Below are positions 21,757-34,198 of a stretch of DNA of 64,000 nucleotides, in pieces. This DNA comes from Centropus unirufus (taxonomy: Eukaryota; Chordata; Aves; Cuculiformes; Centropidae): assembly GCA_013397695.1 (NCBI GenBank), contig VYZI01000262.1:926994-990993 (forward strand), in the 5' to 3' direction. The notes under the pieces are model-generated. The model was not told where the DNA came from. It was given only the letters and a program-made list of their open reading frames with translations, and made no database searches. A program made the translations under genes and the position numbers. How positions within the stretch are numbered: the stretch's first letter is position 1; every line of letters starts with the position of its first letter.

Positions 21757-22231
21757 TAAGCTTTCAACTCAGCCTCCTCCCATCCCAAGAGGACGTGGAC
21801 CAAAGAGCAAAGCCATGGCGAGGACACAGGCCAGCACACAGGGAATGGAAGCTTCCAGCTGCCACCTGGTATTTCACTGAAATTAGGCTCGCTTGGGTAG
21901 GGATTGCTCCCACCAGGAAACCACGCCGCCGGGAATGTGCTGACAGGGGATGTCTCAGGGAACACCCACCTCCCAGCCTCTCCAGGAGGAGGCAGCCAGA
22001 GGGGACAGGTGGAGGCTCTGCCCTGGGGAAGCTTGGGCAACGTTGCGGTGGAGTGAAGGGACAGCCTACCCCTGCCAGCCTTGCTCTGCACCCACCAGGG
22101 TGCCAGCTGGCCCTGAACCCTGCCCTTCACAGCACGCGGTGGTGAAGGAAAGCAGCCAGGCAAGGCAAGAGGAGGACGGAGGCGCTGTCCCTGCCCAATG
22201 CTCCCCCACACCACTTGGTCCCCCTACTCAC

Positions 22232-22316
22232 CATCAGTCATGGGGGCTTTCACGGGCTCGATCCGGGACACAATTTCTGCCAAGTCCGTAAAAGAGGTGG
22301 TGGAACACGTCACATT
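22232..22316 (-). CDS. PNPLA7: PNPLA7, exon with FTDLAEIVSRIEP motif
   Basis: This exon is 85 bp and encodes fragment residues 291-318 plus the first base of residue 319. The signature SFTDLAEIVSRIEPVK is conserved in the C-terminal tails of both PNPLA6 and PNPLA7. The acceptor is CTGTCTTCCAG|AAT and the donor is GATG|GTGAGT. Joining it to the last exon gives MTDDESDYQTEYEEE, a PNPLA7-type acidic stretch. If the donor were not used, translation would stop after three codons (GGT GAG TAG). Such a transcript would lose the acidic tail but keep the enzyme domain. Confidence 0.94.
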
Positions 22317-25300
22317 CTGGAAGACAGCACTGGGATTCAGGGATGTCACAGACACAAAATATCCAAACATTTTCATCATATACAAATAACCTTGACCAGA
22401 TAAAAGTACCAGGTACAAATCATCCACCACTGACCCCTCAAAAGCCATTGCTCATCAGGGAGGGATTCACAAAACTCCCCTGATGCAGAGATGGAATTCC
22501 CAGCTGCAAAGAGTAGGACAACCTCTCATGGTTCCTTCTCCATCCATTCACCAAGATGCCTTATTAAAAATTGAGCACACGATAGAAAAGACCACCAAGG
22601 TAGGAACCAGGCCGTCTGGACTCTGTGACAGGATGTGCTCACTGGACTGTTTATTCCCATCACCATTACTTTCTAAGAGGGACCAGCAGGGGCAGCTGCA
22701 GCCCTCAGGGAGCTCTGGGCTTGCCTCAGCAGAAGGGGCCCCAATAGGTGGGACCCTGTGCCAGGTCCAGCCCTGAGCCTGTGGAGCAATGCCATGGGTG
22801 CTACACAGCCCAAGCACTGGGGTGACTGGGACTCAGCTGGGGATCACAGCAAGCCATGGAGCCAAAGGGACACAGCAAACAACAGCCTGAGGTACGCGGT
22901 CTGACTGCAAGGAGAAACATCTCCCACTGTAATTCAATAACCCTTCAATAAACCCTCTCTATTTTTACTGTATCTCACCCAAGATGGGTGGGCTGAGTGT
23001 TCTCTATTTCGAGAAGTTGCCTACTCCAGTTTCTCCTCTAAGAAACTCCAACTTTGGCATTTCAGAACAATTCTGGTCTTCCCGCGTGCCATGCTTTCAG
23101 CAGCCCTACCTGCCAGGCTCCAGGTGACCAGCTGGGACCCTGAACCCCTCTCACCTTGCCATAAACCCAGTGATTTTCATCAGTCCAATAGCACATCCCC
23201 ACAGGAGAGAGAGGGGGAAGAGCTGGCAGGGGGCCCGTTCTCAGCACTGGGTTGCCACGAATTGGTGTGCTCCAATTGCCCTGGCCTGCCCACATGCTCC
23301 CAGCCAGCACAGTTGCCTAAGAAAAGTTCTGAGCAAATCTTTGCTTTTCTGGCAAAGCCCTGGTACTGTGAATCATCCAGCCCCCACCCCCTGCCCATTA
23401 CAGCTGCAGCAGAGCCCTCTCGGCTGCCCTTTAATCCGTAATGAACTTCTGATGTAATTTAGCACAGCTAAAACAAGGTGCAGATCCAGGACAAACAGCC
23501 AGTGGGGAGCAGCAGGCAGAGAAAAGTCCAGGGGGAATATAAAAAAATACCTGTATGAAATGAAAGAGGAGCGGCTTAGGACACACGGATAAATAGAGTG
23601 TGCTCGGAATAGACTGAAGCTCAGCAGCTCAGTTTGACCATGAAGGAACTGTCGAGAAGGGTGAGTCAGTCCAGTCCCATTTTGAGCATCCAACCGGAAT
23701 GGTCCCAGGGATGGGTTTGCCAAAGGCTGTTCCCCAGGACAGGGTAAAAAAAAAGTCCGTATCTTCATTCTGTGCCATTTGATGAAGTGAGGGAAATGTG
23801 CACACTCCAGGCACTGAGCAGACACAGCAGTCACTGTGCACTAAAGACACTAATGGACTCCTACAAGCAGACAAAGAAAACCTGGGCAGCCCCCCTCAGG
23901 CTGTCCTTGGGAGCACGAAGCACAGGGGTGGCCCCACCTTGAGCACTGGGGGCAGTTTTGGGGCCACAGGATAGAAAGGATCTAAAGCTGCTGGAGAATC
24001 CAGAGGAGGCTACAGAGCTGGTGAGGGGTTGGGAAGAGAAGCTGTGTGAGGAGCAGCTGAAGCCACTTTGGTATGTTCAGCCTGGAGGAGACTGAAGGGA
24101 GACCTCATCACACCCTGCAGCTTCCTCAAAAGGAGGAGGAGGAGCTGAGCTCTTCTCCCTGGTGACCAATGATAGAACCCAAAGGAAGTGCAGGAAGATG
24201 CACCAGGGCAGGGTCAGGTTGGACATTAGGAGAAGGTTCTTCACCCAGAGGGTGGTGGGAACAGCTTCCAGGGAAGCAAGGCGCAGAGCCTGACAATGTT
24301 CCAGAAGCGTTGGCCAGGGCCCTCAGCCCCATGGTGCGAATGTTGGGTTTGTCCTGTGCAGGGACAGCAGTTGGACTCAATGATCCTTGTGGGTTCCTTC
24401 CAGCTCAGGACATTCCATGATTCTCTAAGCAGACAGGGACCAGCATCAGAGGGGCTGGAAGGCCAGGGCACCATATGAACAGCTGAACGAAAGCCTGCAG
24501 TGACCGTTGCCAAAACGTGCTCCAAGAAAGCCACCACCAGCTCCTGCTCCTGCAGCTGAGGTGCTTGGACAGACGAACATGAAGACAACCACAAGAGTGA
24601 CCCAAGCCATGGGATCTCCTGCTCCAACGCTGGCCACAGCCCATCCCACACGGACTCTGGGCAGAGGATGCCGGCTGAGGCAGTTGCACCCCAGAGGCTT
24701 TAGTACCATGACTGGAACGTGGCTTGCGGGTAAACAGTGTCTTCCCACACTCACCTGAGGCTTTGCGAGCAGGAATTTAATGTTTAAGACCTTCCTCTCA
24801 CTGCTTTTAAGGACAAAACCCCATTCCCATCAGTTAAAACACAGCAAAGCAGCCTTTCCAATTCATTTAAAACCTACTCTAAAACCTTCCTGCTGGCTTT
24901 TTTCTTTCCAAGGAGGAAAGTATTCTCTTCGGCATAATCTTTATTAAATAAATTAGAGAAGAAAGACAGTTACTATTGTAACTGCTAGATTATATTTAGC
25001 TTTGACTATGAATAACACTTCAGCAGACAAAACTTCCCCGAGGAGATCCAATTAAAGGCACTGCATTATCCTGAGTTGGGGAAGAGTAAGGGTTGCTCAA
25101 GTGAGGTTTATGTGAGGTTCCTGTTGTTTGTGTCTTCAGTATTTGCATTTTTGAGACAAGATAAACAGTAGCTGAGTGATGAAAGCAAGGGAAAGTATCT
25201 AAATCATTAAATACCTGGAGTTTTTAAGTAAAAATTCAGTGCTTACGACATGGAAACAAGATAAGAACCGGCGCTCAGCTCGCTCCGATGCTGCATGCTC

Positions 25301-28130
25301 CAGAAATAGCTGAGGAGCTAAAACATACAGAGCATCAAAACCTTCCCTAATGAAAGGCAAGTTAAAAATATCCACTGTTATCCTTGGAAGAAGGCAGAGC
25401 GAAAGGACTTAAATGGCTCTGATGGACTAAGAAAAAATAGACAAACACCCTATTGGGAGCCTGGAGAAATTAACCTCCTGAAAGTAAAGTCTGAGGAAAG
25501 GAATCTTGGTTGGTACCAGACCTGAGTGCTCAGAGGAAGAGCAGAAGGCCCTCAGGGGCAGAGCCTGGAACTGAGCCTTAGCATGAGTTTAGGGGAAGGC
25601 ACAAAGTGGTGGCTCCTGCTCCACAGCCCGGGCACTTTGGTGAGTCACCCTCTTCAGTCCTTTCTTCCCATACTCCTGGCATCTCAGCCATCAGCTCCTC
25701 CTGCCTCATCATCAAGTGCAGATGCAGAAATGCTCTGTTTACAGAGAGCACATGGCCTATTTGATCTCCAGGGCACCTGAAGGGCCATTAAAACCAGGGC
25801 AGACCATGACGGATGTTCAACCTGCTGCTTGACGTACAGCTGTAAGATCATGATTTAACTGAAATATCAGCCTGAATTACTGTATCCCATTACAGGGAAT
25901 TGTAAAAGAGTTCTTCTTTACAAGAAGCATTTGTTACAGCAATGAATGTTTGAGTTTGTTACCAGGTGCTGACAAAAAATAGAGGGTGAAACCAGACACG
26001 CAACCATTTCTGAGGCAGACACCATTTTCTGTCCCTTGTCTTCTCCTCCTCATAACCCCTTCGAACTTGTCTGAACACCAGACATCCACAGCAGAACAAG
26101 GACCTGTCTGCTGCCGCTCACACTGATGTGTCTCCCAGCCCAGGTCGTCTGCCCAGTGAGATATAACAGGCTGGTGAGTCTAGGGACTCCTCAGGCTCTC
26201 CACAGCCCCAGCTGGTTTCCCATCATGCTCAGTCCCTCCGTGCTCCTCCCAGAGCCACTCACCCCAACAGGCAGCTCGGCTGGGATTCCTCTCCTGGTTG
26301 GAAGCCAGCGACGCCAGTTCCCCTTGGCTCCCTTCACATGGCCAGAGCAAAGGGTGCCATCCACCTTATCCCAATGCAACCATTTCCATTGCATCAAGTG
26401 ACTCACACCCTACAGAGCTCCTGTCTCTCTGGTGACGAACAGGGGTCTAGGGCAACCAGCCCAGATGTGGACGTCATCCCCCCCTGCAAGCACTGCCCTC
26501 CCTCTCACCATCTCCCTCCTAGCAAAAGTGCTCTCCCACTGACCTCCGGAAGAGCTGTGAATACTCAAGGTCATTGTTCATCCCTGGGGACTGTCCTTAG
26601 GGAGGCTCACTATGGTTCTGATATATTTTGGCAATAATTTAACGTATTACTGCTTGCTTCCCTACTTCTAAGAGACGCTAAAGATGAGTTACTGAGAAAA
26701 ACATGATGCCTTTTGTACACTTGGGTTTTAAATCAGAGGAATCCGAAGGAGGGTAAGGACAATAAGGCAATATATTATAATATTGTACCCAAGGCCTCAA
26801 AAAGGTGAGAATCATTCCTTAAATACAACTGAAACTTCCCTGCCAAGCAATTCTGTAAGCCCACTGAGTCATGGACCTGCTCTAGAAGCTGGCTTCAATC
26901 CTGGAACTGTAAACCCAAGAGAACTTTGTCCCACTTTTGAGTCGAAAGGGGACTGTAGCCACACAGCAACGCTAGGCAGCCTGGAGCTTCGCCACAGTTG
27001 GGCATCTCCTGAGCTGTGCACTGGCTGCTCAGATGTGCTGCAGCAGGCTGAACCCAGCGTGTGAGACCCAGCACCTCGACAGCGCTGCCAGCCCCCGCGC
27101 AGCCTCAGCGCCAGCTGAGAAAGGTCTTTTCTAACAGAGGAGCGAGGAAGAGAAGCAACAAAGCAAGGAATCAATAGCTCTGCAGGGATTTTAACTTTTG
27201 GCTAAAAACACATTGCTGGCAAAAGCTTAATTCAGGTTTTCTGGAGGCATCCGAGAACTGAGTCACATCCTGAAAGGCAGTAGTGGCTGAGATGAGTGCC
27301 AGCAGCACCAACTTGTGTCCCCTGTGGTAAGCACTGGGTAGCCGGTGGCAAACCCGTCCTGGCAGACCAGTTCTAGCAGCAAGAACAATGCGCAGGTGCC
27401 TCCTAAAGTCTGTGGCACAAGAATAAACAAAAACCAGTTCTTCAAAGGTTACTGGTGCTGAGCCAACATGGCTCAGGGAGGCCACGCTGGGATGGGTACG
27501 AATGTGGCCCATCCCCTGGAACCATGGAGCATCCTCGCACAGACCTGTGGGGCACAGCCACAGCCTCCACTGCAGCACTCGGTGCCCTCAAGACTGCTGA
27601 CCCACACGGGGAAGGAGAAGAGAAAGGTGGGGGCATAAACACGCATGGATCAGCTCAGTGTTTCAGAAAATGCTGGTCACGGGTCACTGCGTCCTGCCTT
27701 GCTTCCAACACTTGTGTTGGGAATGATCCAAGTCACAAACAGGACCCCCAACACCTGTTAGAGTGAAACAGAAACAGTAAAGCTGCCCCACATGGATTCC
27801 TGGGGTTTCAGAGCCCCAACACGCTGGCTGAGGACACGGCTGGATCTCTGCATGGTGTGGGGTGGATGGGCAGGAACCAGGCTGGGATCTGGCAGAGACA
27901 CTTTGGCCACACGTGGACCTGATGATCAGAGCAGGACCTCATTCACCCAAGCTCTGTTTCAAGGAAAGGAGTTTCTGAAAGGTGATCATACCTTTTCTCA
28001 CCTAACATAGTTTTAACTAGGACATGGCAAGGACCTGGGGCCACCAATCCGTCCCTTTCACCCCCCTGGGCAGTGCATGATCCCATCAAGCAGCTCTCGC
28101 AGAACAATGTGTTCAATCCACATCCGTTAC
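22317..28130 (-). other. PNPLA7: PNPLA7 intron (5814 bp)
   Basis: Bounded by GTAACG and CTTCCAG. Contains one CR1 copy (23925-24427). Other stretches (22450-23900, 24430-28130) hold no exon or repeat I can name. A moderately CpG-rich patch lies near 27050-27130. Confidence 0.85.
23925..24427 (+). mobile_element. CR1 LINE, about 500 bp
   Basis: Plus-strand text GAGAATCCAGAGGAGGCTAC, GGTATGTTCAGCCTGGAGGAG, CAGGTTGGACATTAGGAGAAG, TCTTCACCCAGAGGGTGGTGG, then GACTCAATGATCCTTGTGGG and CATTCCATGATTCT. The ORF2 end is broken by stops. Its penultimate segment (AATGTTCCAGAAGCGTTGGC) differs from the other copies, suggesting a further subfamily. Confidence 0.93.
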
Positions 28131-28238
28131 CTCCGTCTTGGATTTGCAGGTCTCCTGCCTATCTCTCAGCATGTTGTCAAGGACTCCACTCCGGCACCAG
28201 ACATTAAATATAGTTTTCCCATGCTGATAGCCCACTTC
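28131..28238 (-). CDS. PNPLA7: PNPLA7, exon EVGYQHGK...SKTE
   Basis: This exon is 108 bp, phase 0 at both ends, and encodes fragment residues 255-290. It begins EVGYQHGKTIFNVWCRSGVL and ends in a lysine-rich linker, CKSKTE. EVGYQHG, VWCRSGVL and MLRDRQ match the region after the patatin domain of PNPLA7. The acceptor has eleven T residues before CCAG; the donor is GAG|GTAACG. The lysine-rich end is the least conserved part and could vary among splice forms. Confidence 0.93.
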
Positions 28239-31026
28239 CTGGAAAAAAAAAAAGTGCATCAAGGAGAAAAAGTGCATAATTAATAACTAAAAAACTATTA
28301 CGTCACAGCAAATAGTAGGAAACCCCAAGCTCTGCCCCAAAGCTGGGAGGTGCGTTTGCTGCTTTGCAGCCTCGGCTATGTAAGCTGCTCAGACTGAGAA
28401 TTAGGGGGAGTATTAAGCAAACAAGGTGCTATGGTCAGTTCAAAGACTATCAGGATGTTTGACCCCATGGTACACAACGAAAGGTGCCACCAGACAGAAC
28501 TGTGGTTACGGTAGTGGCTCAGGCTGTTCCTGAGACACCACCATACAGAGGGAAGCTCAGGACACGTACTCCTATGCCCTTCCAGTGGTGGTTCTTTCTC
28601 TGGGGCAAGGAAACACTGCAAATTAATTTAATTTTGCCTTCTCTCCTCTTGGCTCAAGAGCCATGAAAAGGAAACTTCTCTAGCAAAGAGAAGTTCCCAG
28701 GGGGCAGCTGGTCCCAAAATCTCTTGCAATAAATCAAGAACACAGAAGAGTCAGTTTGTTGGAAGAGAAATGATGGCACAAGGACAACATCAAACCCACA
28801 AACCCCATGTTCCTCTAATTTAAAAGTATAAAGTAATTTTCACTTGGAATAACATGGCGACTGCTTCGTTAGCGCAGAAACAACTGGAAAAAATAAAGTG
28901 ACTGCTCCAAGTTTTACTCCTTCTAACCAGGCAGCAGAAATGGTGTTGAAAATCAAATCAAGAGGACAGGGCAACAGCTGCCAGAAGTTGTAGATCCTGT
29001 TTCCAGCCTGCACTAAAGCTCAGGCTTGCATGGCACCTCAGAGTGCTGGAAGCAGCCTTGGCTGAGCTGCTGTGGTGTCTCCTCCAGTTTTTGGACCAGC
29101 GTTCAAAGCACGGGAGGTGCTCAGGCTGGAATTCATCTCTCGTCATCTCTCACAGCTTCTCAGCCCAGGCTGGATGCGATTACTCAGGAGGGAAAGGGAA
29201 TGACAGATCTACAACTGCTGGGTCAGGTTGGTCCAAAACAACGGCCAGAAGCTGAGCTCTGGGAAACGGCACACTGCCAGCACCACTGAATCATAGAATC
29301 ACAGAATGGGTTGGGTTGGAAGAGAGCTCAAAGCCCATCCACTTCCAATCCCCTTCTGCCACGGGCAGGGACTCCTCCCACTGGGTCAGGGCGCTCAAAG
29401 CCTCAATGTTGTCACCTCTAGGCTGACAGAGAAGTGGGGTGAGACAGGAAGAATGGATTTTTGTTCATTTGAACATGCTGAATGGTTAAATGGTGCCCAT
29501 TTCTATCTTCTGTAAAATCCAGATATGTAGCTGAAATAAAATCCTCATTACTTCATAGCCTGTAATGGTAAAGGAATGCCTGGATCCCCCTTTCCTCTAA
29601 GGTCAGCATGGTTTAAAGCTCCCCTGTGGAAAAAAATTTATGTAGCTGGGCTGCAGGGGATGGAGATCCAGGAGGGTGCATCTCCTGTCAAGCCCTCATG
29701 CACAGTGATGCCTCTCAGAAACTGCACTTGTCTCAGGTTTTATTTAACTGAGACAAATTTACCTGGCACCTTTAAATCGCTTTAACAACACCAAATCAGA
29801 CACCAATGGGAGGATGATTTGACAGCTTACTGCCTGTTCCTGGGATGAACCACCAGCCTAGGATTTCCAAAAGGCCAGGGCACTCCAGCCAACAAAGAAC
29901 ATCATTAAACAGCAAAGCCTTGGATCCACCCTAGGCACACAGACACCAAATCCCCCTGAGAAAATACTGATATGGGGGATGTATCTCACCCAGTGGTTTG
30001 GAACAGGCTGTGTGGTCCAAAGGATCCTTTTCAAATGCAGATTGCAGGTTTTGTTTAGTATTTATAGATGGTATTGGAGAAATCAATGAGTGTTGTAGGT
30101 TCTCACTACATCTATAAAGGAGATTGACTTAAAGAAAAATTGGTGATTGAGGGGTTTTTTTAGCCTAGGAGAAGAGCAAAGCTATGCCAGAAGATGGAAG
30201 ATGTTTGCATGGCCGAAGCAGGCAAAGAATGGACAGAGATGGTAAAAGAACTTCCTTGACAAGTTGCAATGAGCCTAAACAGCTGCCAGTCCCTCAACCT
30301 GGGCAAAAACGTCTTTATTTGAATGCTGAATTACAACACTAAGACAATTAAACTGCACATTGGCAGTGAGTTCTTCCTCTGCTGGTTTCTGATAAATAAA
30401 CAACCAAAACTAAATCCCACAGTCCTGTAACATGGTACCTTTCCTTCCTAATCTGGTGCTGCCCTTCTCTAACCCGGTGCCACCCTTTGTGCAGCGTCCT
30501 TCCCCTGACATTGGTGCCGGTTTCCTCTCTCTATCAGGTGCAGAGGAACTGTGGGTGACAGGTTTTATTAATAGAAGTGTTGACAGTTTAACCAAGCCAG
30601 ATATTTTAGTGCCCTCCTTTCCAGTGATTCACAGCCTCTCTTAGACACAATGACTTCAAATCTTTCATGTAACAACAAGGTATGTTATGAAGGGAGAGAA
30701 ACGACACCACTTGACAAAGCCCAACTGCCCAAAGCGGCTCAGACACCCAAGGGTTTTTACCACGCAGCTGAGCAAGAAGTGTCAGGAAACAGAGTGAGAC
30801 AACTGGTCCATCCACAGGTCATCATAGAAACATGATTCCTAACTCAATTTCTGCTGTTAATCCAATCTCACAACCATGATATCATTACATGGAATTATTC
30901 AGCATCAATTATTCACTCTGTGCCAACTGACTTCTCTGACTCTCCAAGGGCTCGGGCTCAAATTAGCACCACAGGTCTCTGTTGAGCAGTGATTTGGGGG
31001 AATTGCCTTCCCCAGGATGCACTCAC
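28239..31026 (-). other. PNPLA7: PNPLA7 intron (2788 bp)
   Basis: Bounded by TGT|GTGAGT and a long T-tract acceptor. Contains one CR1 3' end (29288-29403). The rest shows no exon or repeat. Confidence 0.85.
29288..29403 (-). mobile_element. Short CR1 LINE 3' end (CATGGCAG type)
   Basis: Begins GAATCATAGAATCACAGAAT, then GGGTTGGGTTGGAAGAGAGC, CCACGGGCAGGGACTCCTCC and GTCAGGGCGCTCAAAGCCTC. About 115 bp with a good octamer tail; same orientation as PNPLA7. Confidence 0.93.
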
Positions 31027-31179
31027 ACAGATTTCATCAAACTTCCCAAAGTCCAGGGTCCTGTAGCGGTCGATCGGAGGCCGAATGTACTCGCAGTAGT
31101 CGCTGTTCTTCACCATCTCCAGCTGCCGCACACAGCACACGTAGGCAAGTCGTGCCTGGATTTCTGCCATATTGAGTAC
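31027..31179 (-). CDS. PNPLA7: PNPLA7, post-patatin exon (VLNMAEIQARLAYVCCVRQL)
   Basis: This exon is 153 bp, phase 0 at both ends, and encodes fragment residues 204-254. It runs from VLNMAEIQARLAYVCCVRQL to LDFGKFDEIC and includes DYCEYIRPPID. This block follows the catalytic domain in PNPLA6 and PNPLA7; the wording (VLNMAEIQ, YVCCVRQLE) is PNPLA7-like. The acceptor is CCTGGCTGGCAG|GTA and the donor is TGT|GTGAGT. It adjoins EVGYQHGK in the next exon, giving the expected FDEIC-EVGYQHG junction. Confidence 0.95.
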
Positions 31180-31878
31180 CTGCCAGCCAGGCCAGACACA
31201 ACCATGATTAATTCAAAGATCTCCTTTCAGGATATATTCTGTGCTCACAATGGGGAAAAAGCAAGTTATCTATCAATTGATTTTGTTAACAAGAGTGCAC
31301 AGAAGCTTGCTGAAGCCTTCACACATCAGCACCTCCATCTGCTTCCCAGGCAGCCAACGAGTCTCCATGACCAACAGCAGAAAGAGAATTGCCTTCAAGC
31401 ATATTCTGCAGTTCAAGGTTGAATGGACTCTTTCATTCCAGGACAGAGCGGTGCCTTATAGCGAGAGATCTGTGCTGAGGTCAGAGGGGCGCAAGGCTCC
31501 CTTATGGCAGAAATCAGTGATGGTCTCTGCAGCACCAGGCCAGAGATTTTGTAGAATGGTTGAGGTCAACAGGGACCTCTTGAGATTGTCTACATCCAAC
31601 CTTCCCTCAAGCAGCGTCAGCTGGGACTGACAGGCTGTCCAAGACCATGCCCAGTTGAGCTTTGAGTATCTCCACAGATAGACTCTGCAGTCTCTCTGCC
31701 TGGCCAGTGTTTCACCACCACAGTAAAAAAGGTGTTTTCTGGTGTTCAGAAGGAATCCCATGTTTCCCTGTGGGTCTATTGCCATTTGGACAACTGTCAG
31801 TCCCCAGGCTCGCTCCCTGAAGGAAGAAGAGGATTCTGCACATAAAACCAGCTGCCACCTTAAAATAGTCTACAATAC
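31180..31878 (-). other. PNPLA7: PNPLA7 short intron (699 bp)
   Basis: Bounded by AAG|GTATTG and GGCTGGCAG. It is the shortest intron in the window. About a third of it is an old CR1 remnant near its donor end. Confidence 0.9.
31545..31770 (-). mobile_element. Old CR1 LINE fragment in short intron
   Basis: Text GAATGGTTGAGGTCAACAGG, GACCTCTTGAGATTGTCTAC, ATCCAACCTTCCCTCAAGCAG, GCCAGTGTTTCACCACCACAG, then AAAAAGGTGTTTTCTGGTGT. This is the reverse complement of an older CR1 3' end and ORF2 terminus. The octamer tail is lost. Confidence 0.85.
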
Positions 31879-32027
31879 CTTGACTTTCTCAGCCAGTGGG
31901 TTCCACCTCTTCCAGAGCAGCCACCAGCCAGACAAGCAGTCACCGTAGTTGGTGAGGTCTGTCTCATCCCGGCTCCCAACATCAATGGCAATCACCACCT
32001 TGGCACCCATGGACTTCGCCACATCAG
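31879..32027 (-). CDS. PNPLA7: PNPLA7, end of patatin domain exon (DVAKSMGAKVVIAIDVGSRD)
   Basis: This exon is 149 bp. Its first two bases (CT) complete the alanine codon begun in the previous exon, and it encodes fragment residues 155-203. Visible motifs are VVIAIDVGSRDETDLTNYGD and LSGWWLLWKRWNPLAEKVK, the conserved close of the NTE patatin domain. The acceptor is TCCCACCAG|CT and the donor is AAG|GTATTG. DLTNYGD and NPLAEKVK fit PNPLA7 better than PNPLA6. The downstream intron is only 699 bp and is partly filled by a CR1 remnant. Confidence 0.95.
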
Positions 32028-34198
32028 CTGGTGGGAAAGAAGGGGGCATCAGTGATGATGCTGCCAGCGCCAGTGCTGCTCAGCCAAAGCTGGCACCCCT
32101 AACCTGACAACGTGCCCACCACGAGTGTCTCTGAACAGCCCCAGAGAGAGGAGGCCTCATTGCTCTTCAGCTCCTGGAAAGGAGGGTGTGTGAGGTGGGT
32201 GCTGGGCTCTTCTCCCAAGGAACAAGCAACAGGATAAGAGGAATGGCCTCAAGTTGCACCAGGGGAGGTTTAGATTGGATATTAGGAATAATTTCTTTAC
32301 TGAAAGTGGGGAAGCCCTGGCAGAGGTGGGGGTCTCCATCCCTGGAGGGGTTCAAAAAACATGTGGCTGTGGTTCCTGGGGGCATGGTTTACTTGGCACA
32401 ATGGGGCTGGGCTGAGGGTTGGACTGGATGAGCTGAGAGGGCTTTTCCAACCTTAATGATTCTATGGTTCTATAGGAACATTTGCAGCAGCCCCGCCGAG
32501 AGGTCATTCCCCATGGAGGGAGGCTCCTACCCTACCTGCTTCATCTCAACGGAGATCCCAGCGTGTTCCATGCTCCACACCAACCAAGCCCCCCATGTAC
32601 CCTCAGGGTGAGCTCCTATGGCTGAACTGCTGGTGAACAGGATTCATGGGGAATGTTTTGCCCTGAACTGGTGGGATGACCTGACTGCCACTAGAGCCCA
32701 CGTGAGGGTAACAACCGAACTGGACAGCAGGGAAGAGGAGGTGAGATGTGCATAGCTACACATTAGGTAAAACATGGAAGAGGACATTAAACCCACATTA
32801 ATTCCACCTCGCGCAGCATTTCTGAACAAAAGACCTGTGGGACCCGCGGAGACAAGTGGCCATGGCCTCAAAGAGGAGAGCCAACAGCAACAAGGTCAGC
32901 CCTGCAGATGGAGAGTGATAAAGGAAAGGAGCAGCACAGGAGCCAGGCAGCAAGGAGAGACTGGGAGGACTTCTGCAGTCTAAGACAGCTTCAGGATCCA
33001 AAAGAAAGATTCATATTTGGAAGTGGGAAAGAAATGAGGCAACACTTCCCACTTGAAGGTCAGTAAAAGGACAAGCTGCAGCCTTTGGATACGGGTGAGG
33101 ATTTAGGGAAGCGCCAAGGAGGGAAGAGAAGCACAAACACCTCAGAGTGAATCTCTATTTCTTCCACACCCCCAGAGTCCAAGATAGTTGCAGTTTCCAG
33201 AATAGTTATGCGTAGGAAAACCATAGCTCTGAAGAGCCGATTTAGATGCTTAATTTAGACCCTTGTTTAAATCAGGTTTATGCTGCAACTTGGATTTATT
33301 TTCCTGGGCTCATTCAGCCTGTTGCATCTTCTCCACCCACCGTGGGCTCTCTGCCCTCTCCAATAGGGGCAGGTGGAAAAGGTGCTCTGGTTTGCAAGTC
33401 ACCGCTTTGCTTACAGACACAAAGAGGGTCGAATGCAGATTTTGGGGTCTATTTTGTGTTATTTCCATTTCTGGTTAGGTTTTTTTTTTGGCAAATAGAA
33501 CCCTGATGGAAAAACATAGGGTTTGTCTGGAATGCATAAATGACTTGGGCTGCTCAGATGCAGAGTCTCCAACTCAGTTCCTGCCTCTTTATCTGTACAC
33601 AATTCTAGTCACAAACTGCAAGGACACCTCAGCCACCTCCAGCCTACCATGACAATGCTGACACAAGGCCCGTGCCAGGCACACACGAGGGAATTCACAC
33701 ACCTTGGGCCCCTCCAAGCTCAGTCCTGAGCATCCCAAACCCCATATCCCAATCACCCCGTGATTCCAGGTGCCAGCAGCTCATCGAGGCACCAATGCCC
33801 ACCAGCTCAACCCTTCCAGCTCTGGGTGACTCCAGTCTGAGCAATGCAGAGTTGCTGCTCTCTCAGAATTCTCTCTTATTCAACTGCTGTTTCTTGAAAA
33901 GAAACTCAAAGATAGATTTGACATCTGCAGTTTAATTTCTGCCCTCTCCTTTCAGTGAGCACTAAAATAAATTCCAAATTACCTTAGAATTACATGTTCA
34001 GAAAATGTTAGGAAAAAACTTTGTACCAAAAAGTAGTCTTAATAAAGCCAGGATAAAGCAAACACCTAGGAAACGGGGAACAATGACTCCTGGTAACCAT
34101 CATGATTAAGGTGCTGCTGATATTTCTCCTGGTTTCCTTTCTTGAACAAAAAAAAGAAGACCAAGTTTTGCCAGCTCCCTCCCAAGACGTGCACCTAC
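32028..34198 (-). other. PNPLA7: PNPLA7 intron (2171 bp)
   Basis: Bounded by GTAGGT and CCCACCAG. Contains one CR1 copy (32150-32476); the rest is unassigned. Confidence 0.9.
32150..32476 (+). mobile_element. CR1 LINE 3' end (GGCATGGTTTACTTGGCAC type)
   Basis: Plus-strand text GCTCTTCTCCCAAGGAACAA, TCAAGTTGCACCAGGGGAGG, GGGGTTCAAAAAACATGTGG, then GGACTGGATGAGCTGAGAGG and CAACCTTAATGATTCTATGG. It shares the CATGTGGC segment with 20700 and 50440. Opposite in orientation to PNPLA7. Confidence 0.95.

Larger units (their letters stand above)
17643..22231 (-). other. PNPLA7: PNPLA7 last recognised intron (4589 bp)
   Basis: Bounded by GTGAGT (22231 side) and TTTAG (17643 side). Contains three CR1 copies (18885-19200, 20700-21150, 21590-21756) and an AT-rich run near 18830-18866. 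An AATAAA on the minus strand at 19395-19390 has a GT-rich run downstream and is a possible intronic poly(A) site. A 171-codon minus-strand frame (19884-19369) has no family resemblance. Confidence 0.8.
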
